The position numbers were made by a program, and so were the translations under genes. From a virus, in the IMG/VR virus record IMGVR_UViG_3300025168_000730, positions 1 to 22,567 of that record: a DNA stretch of 22,567 nt. One strand, 5' to 3'. The notes beneath the pieces are model-generated. The model was not told the origin of the DNA. It searched no databases and saw nothing but the letters and a program-made list of their open reading frames with translations. Below are positions 20,334 to 22,567 of the stretch, in pieces. Within the stretch, counting starts at the first letter, position 1; every line of letters begins with the position of its first letter.

Positions 20334-21272
20334 TTATTCTCTATACTTGCCGCCCACTCCGACATTTTGTTTGCTATCATTACCGGGACCTGTTGTTGGG
20401 AGAGGATCATCCCACACAACATGCTCCCTAGGTATTCTAACTTGCACGGCATTTTCTCTAATAGAGAACTTTGGCGTTTCTTGGTTTATACCTTCACCCA
20501 CAAGGTAACCAAGGACCTTAATTTCTACAGAGGTTTCAAACCTTCTTTCCTCGTTTTCCATTGATGTAATATTGTTGTTTAGGGCGAAGTCTCCCTGAAC
20601 AAATGCTTCATACCTGTGCCCATCCCTGTCAATCAAGAAACTATTAATTGTTCCCGGTCTAGTAATAAAGGGTTGCAACAAGTCATTCATTTGTTGTTGG
20701 TATTCTGTTCTGAGTAATATCTTGTATGTGATCTCGGCATATACAATAGGCGGAATAGAGACTGTTTCATACACAACTTTTTTTGTTGACTTGCGAACAA
20801 ACTTGGGCGCTACTCTATTGTTGTGCCTCCTGTTCGCATCGGCATTGGCAAAATTAGAAGTCTTGTCTTGTTTTATTCTCCTTGCAATAACAAGAGAGCC
20901 ACCTTTTTCTGGTTGAGATTGGAAAGGAAACATATCTCCATAGTAAGCACCCCTTGTTGTTAAGTCTTTTACAACTGATGCTCTTTCAATGGTAATCGCT
21001 GGTAATACAATCAATCCCTCACCGTCTCTATATTCCTTATCATTCTTAACCTGATATGCTCTTTCGGCTGATGCCCATATAACTGGTACTTTTGCGACTC
21101 CTTTATTGGTGGTTGTTTTCAATGACAACTTATCATTAACAAAATCGTGTATAGCATAGTCGATGGTTTCCAGAGTGGACGGAGAGAAGTTTAGATCTTG
21201 CAACCTTTCCTGATCCTCTTGGGGAATACCTGTGTAATTTTTATTTTCTTTTCCACCTGTATAAGCAGACAT
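20334..21272 (-). CDS. gp15: tail terminator / sheath stabilizer (gp15-like)
   Basis: The 312-residue protein shares with T4 gp15 an early KVPVIWASAERAYQ motif (T4 has VPITYASKEHF), then LIVLPAITIERASV, IPPIVYAEITYKILLRTEYQQQMNDLLQPFI and RRFETSVEIKVLGYLV near the C-terminus. T4 gp15 is 272 residues; it caps the finished tail tube and sheath and joins the tail to the neck. The first 50 residues here (Gly, Asn, Lys, Gln rich) look like an extra flexible arm. AGGAG precedes the ATG at 21270-21272. Its position between neck genes and the sheath gene matches T4 gene order except that the terminase genes are not between. Confidence 0.85.
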   Translation of the reverse strand: MSAYTGGKENKNYTGIPQEDQERLQDLNFSPSTLETIDYAIHDFVNDKLSLKTTTNKGVAKVPVIWASAERAYQVKNDKEYRDGEGLIVLPAITIERASVVKDLTTRGAYYGDMFPFQSQPEKGGSLVIARRIKQDKTSNFANADANRRHNNRVAPKFVRKSTKKVVYETVSIPPIVYAEITYKILLRTEYQQQMNDLLQPFITRPGTINSFLIDRDGHRYEAFVQGDFALNNNITSMENEERRFETSVEIKVLGYLVGEGINQETPKFSIRENAVQVRIPREHVVWDDPLPTTGPGNDSKQNVGVGGKYRE

Positions 21273-21283
21273 TTTAAATTCTC

Positions 21284-21772
21284 CTAGAGGGCATCAAAGG
21301 TGCCCTTTCTTGCTCTTTTACATGTAGCAGAGATCTCATATTTATAATCCACTTGACCAAAAAGTTCTTTTGGCTCATTTAACGTAACGATTTCATAGTG
21401 AAATTTGCCGTATAAAACAAAGTCGCCTTCTCTAACAAAAAGGTTTTGGTCTTCTGTTAGTCTTCTCTTGTGAAAATAAATATTAATTGAAGATCTCTTG
21501 TCCACACCGAGAGAAGAATTGGTTGTATCTTGACCTTCCCACCCAATCAAAGCATAGACTCTCACAGGAGACAGGAAGGTTTTTTCTATAGCCTCTCCGT
21601 AAAGAGGATGAAAGTTAGTTTTTTCTAGACTTATAGGATAATAAAGGACTGTTTGACCAATGACCCGCTCTATGACTTCATCATTGATCTGCTTGACTAA
21701 ATTGCGCTCTTTGTCCCCAGTAAATAAGGGAGCCGGAGGATTAGTGGGTTGTGTCCATTTGTTGTCTGCCAT
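21284..21772 (-). CDS. neck / head-closure protein (gp14-like)
   Basis: The 162-residue protein is a compact beta-rich chain with YGEAIEKTFLSPVRVYALIGWEG, INIYFHKRRLTEDQNLFVREGDFVLY and FHYEIVTLNEP, a pattern I associate with head-closure or neck proteins of contractile-tail phages. The Pro-rich N-terminus probably forms an arm. T4 gp14 is longer (256 aa), so assignment rests on pattern and on its place between the gp13-like and gp15-like genes. It begins five bases after the previous gene with an AGGA before the ATG, and ends eleven bases before the gp15-like start, so the neck genes form one operon. Confidence 0.65.
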   Translation of the reverse strand: MADNKWTQPTNPPAPLFTGDKERNLVKQINDEVIERVIGQTVLYYPISLEKTNFHPLYGEAIEKTFLSPVRVYALIGWEGQDTTNSSLGVDKRSSINIYFHKRRLTEDQNLFVREGDFVLYGKFHYEIVTLNEPKELFGQVDYKYEISATCKRARKGTFDAL

Positions 21773-21777
21773 TTATA

Positions 21778-22567
21778 CTATCCTACAAATACTGAAGGTG
21801 GAATATTCATTAATACTTTTTGTGTTGAATCGGTTACATTACCATCCTTCTCGGCTAGTTTTTCGTATGTCAACTCGTCTAGGACAGTTTTCAATTCCTC
21901 TCTTAGGAGATTTTGCTGCTCTTTAGCTTCAGACACAAGCGCTGGACCGTTTAATGTTACGGATTCTCCCGGAATTGGTATTGTCGCAAACTTACTTCTA
22001 ATTAACCCAAGCATTTCTTTAGAGACAGCAAGAGCAAATCTCCTAATCCATTGCTTACCAATCGAGTTGATCTTATCATAGGGTATGTTCTCGAATGGAA
22101 GTGTATTCATATTGTTGATACCAGTCGCGCCATCTTCTTTGCCAGCTTCCTCTTCCCAAGGGTCTGTTCTAACGGAGAAGTCAACCCACATCTTTGTCGG
22201 GGATGATGCTACTGGGGTTGGAAATAACCTTAAATTATTGTCTTTTATCTCGTATGAGTAGTGAGAAGCTCTAGTATAGATCGCATCCTCAAAAGCCATT
22301 GCCTGTGCCTTATTCTGCCATGCTGGAATGACTTCAAACGTTGAATCGTCTGAGTATTGTCCATAATAAGACAAATTGCCTACTGTATTTAAGCCACCGT
22401 AATACCCGTAAAATCTCCACATAGCGTGGGGCGTCTTATAATAAACTTTTCTAACGGTGACCCTTTTGTCTCCGTTATCTCCAAGCTTTCCGTAGAATGG
22501 GCTACCAGTGTCTGTTGTGGCTGTGGTCTTAATAATTGACTGTAAGTCGTAGTCCTGTACTTTTTGC
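21778..22567 (-). CDS. neck / head-tail connector protein (gp13-like), N-terminus cut by window edge
   Basis: The frame is open through the right edge (about 263 codons visible), so an ATG at 22420-22422 is internal and not the start. The visible part has an aromatic stretch YKTPHAMWRFYGYYGG, a beta-rich middle, and a helical C-terminal region INSIGKQWIRRFALAVSKEM to LLGLIRSKFATIPIPGES, then EQQNLLREELKTVLDELTYEKL. Similar helical segments occur in neck proteins of marine T4-like phages, and T4 gp13 is 309 residues. The order gp13-14-15-18-19 fits. The assignment is inference from pattern and gene order; another virion protein is possible. Confidence 0.6.
   Translation of the reverse strand, partial: QKVQDYDLQSIIKTTATTDTGSPFYGKLGDNGDKRVTVRKVYYKTPHAMWRFYGYYGGLNTVGNLSYYGQYSDDSTFEVIPAWQNKAQAMAFEDAIYTRASHYSYEIKDNNLRLFPTPVASSPTKMWVDFSVRTDPWEEEAGKEDGATGINNMNTLPFENIPYDKINSIGKQWIRRFALAVSKEMLGLIRSKFATIPIPGESVTLNGPALVSEAKEQQNLLREELKTVLDELTYEKLAEKDGNVTDSTQKVLMNIPPSVFVG

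Noticed and set aside
22420-22422. ATG as start of the right-edge gene
   Set aside because: The frame is open upstream to the window end with similar aromatic-rich composition, and no ribosome-binding site precedes this ATG, so it is internal.

Overview
The window is a stretch of a tailed-phage genome, most likely a large, lytic, T4-superfamily-like myovirus that infects an unidentified bacterium. All supported genes are on the minus strand, so expression runs from high to low coordinates. Coding density is very high: no intergenic gap exceeds about 110 bases. The DNA is AT-rich by eye. I see no tRNA, rRNA, CRISPR array, integrase or insertion sequence.

Region 1 (about 22567 down to 7155) is the neck, tail and baseplate module. 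In order of transcription it holds a gp13-like neck protein (N-terminus cut by the window edge), a gp14-like or head-closure protein, a gp15-like tail terminator, an unusually long tail sheath (1022 aa), the tail tube, a zinc-ribbon gp26-like assembly protein with a C-terminal extension reading frame reachable only by frameshift, a small unknown protein, a 775-aa tape measure, a gp48-like tube cap, a small LysM-like gp53 wedge protein, a large 894-aa hub-region protein and a 513-aa protein carrying several HxH motifs. The gp26-like unit has its own promoter and a strong intrinsic terminator.

Region 2 (about 7144 down to 1) is the DNA replication and recombination module. It holds a compact family A DNA polymerase without an exonuclease domain, a divergent protein resembling the tubulin/FtsZ fold, a gp32-like single-stranded DNA-binding protein with its own promoter and terminator, a UvsX/RecA recombinase, a secreted Lys/Tyr/His-rich protein, a small acidic protein, a FEN-type 5'-3' exonuclease, a small membrane protein and a DnaB-like helicase cut by the left edge. 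Two near-consensus sigma70-type promoters with the same extended -35 box drive the gp32-like gene and the acidic protein-exonuclease-helicase operon.

A T4-type contractile tail joined to a small exonuclease-less family A polymerase differs from classical T4 relatives, which use a family B polymerase. It recalls distant ('far-T4') phages. The observations most worth checking are the tubulin/FtsZ-like gene, the apparent +1 or -2 frameshift at a seven-T run in the tail-assembly gene, the secreted low-complexity protein with a hairpin over its ribosome-binding site, and a 32-bp near-perfect palindrome inside the 894-aa gene.
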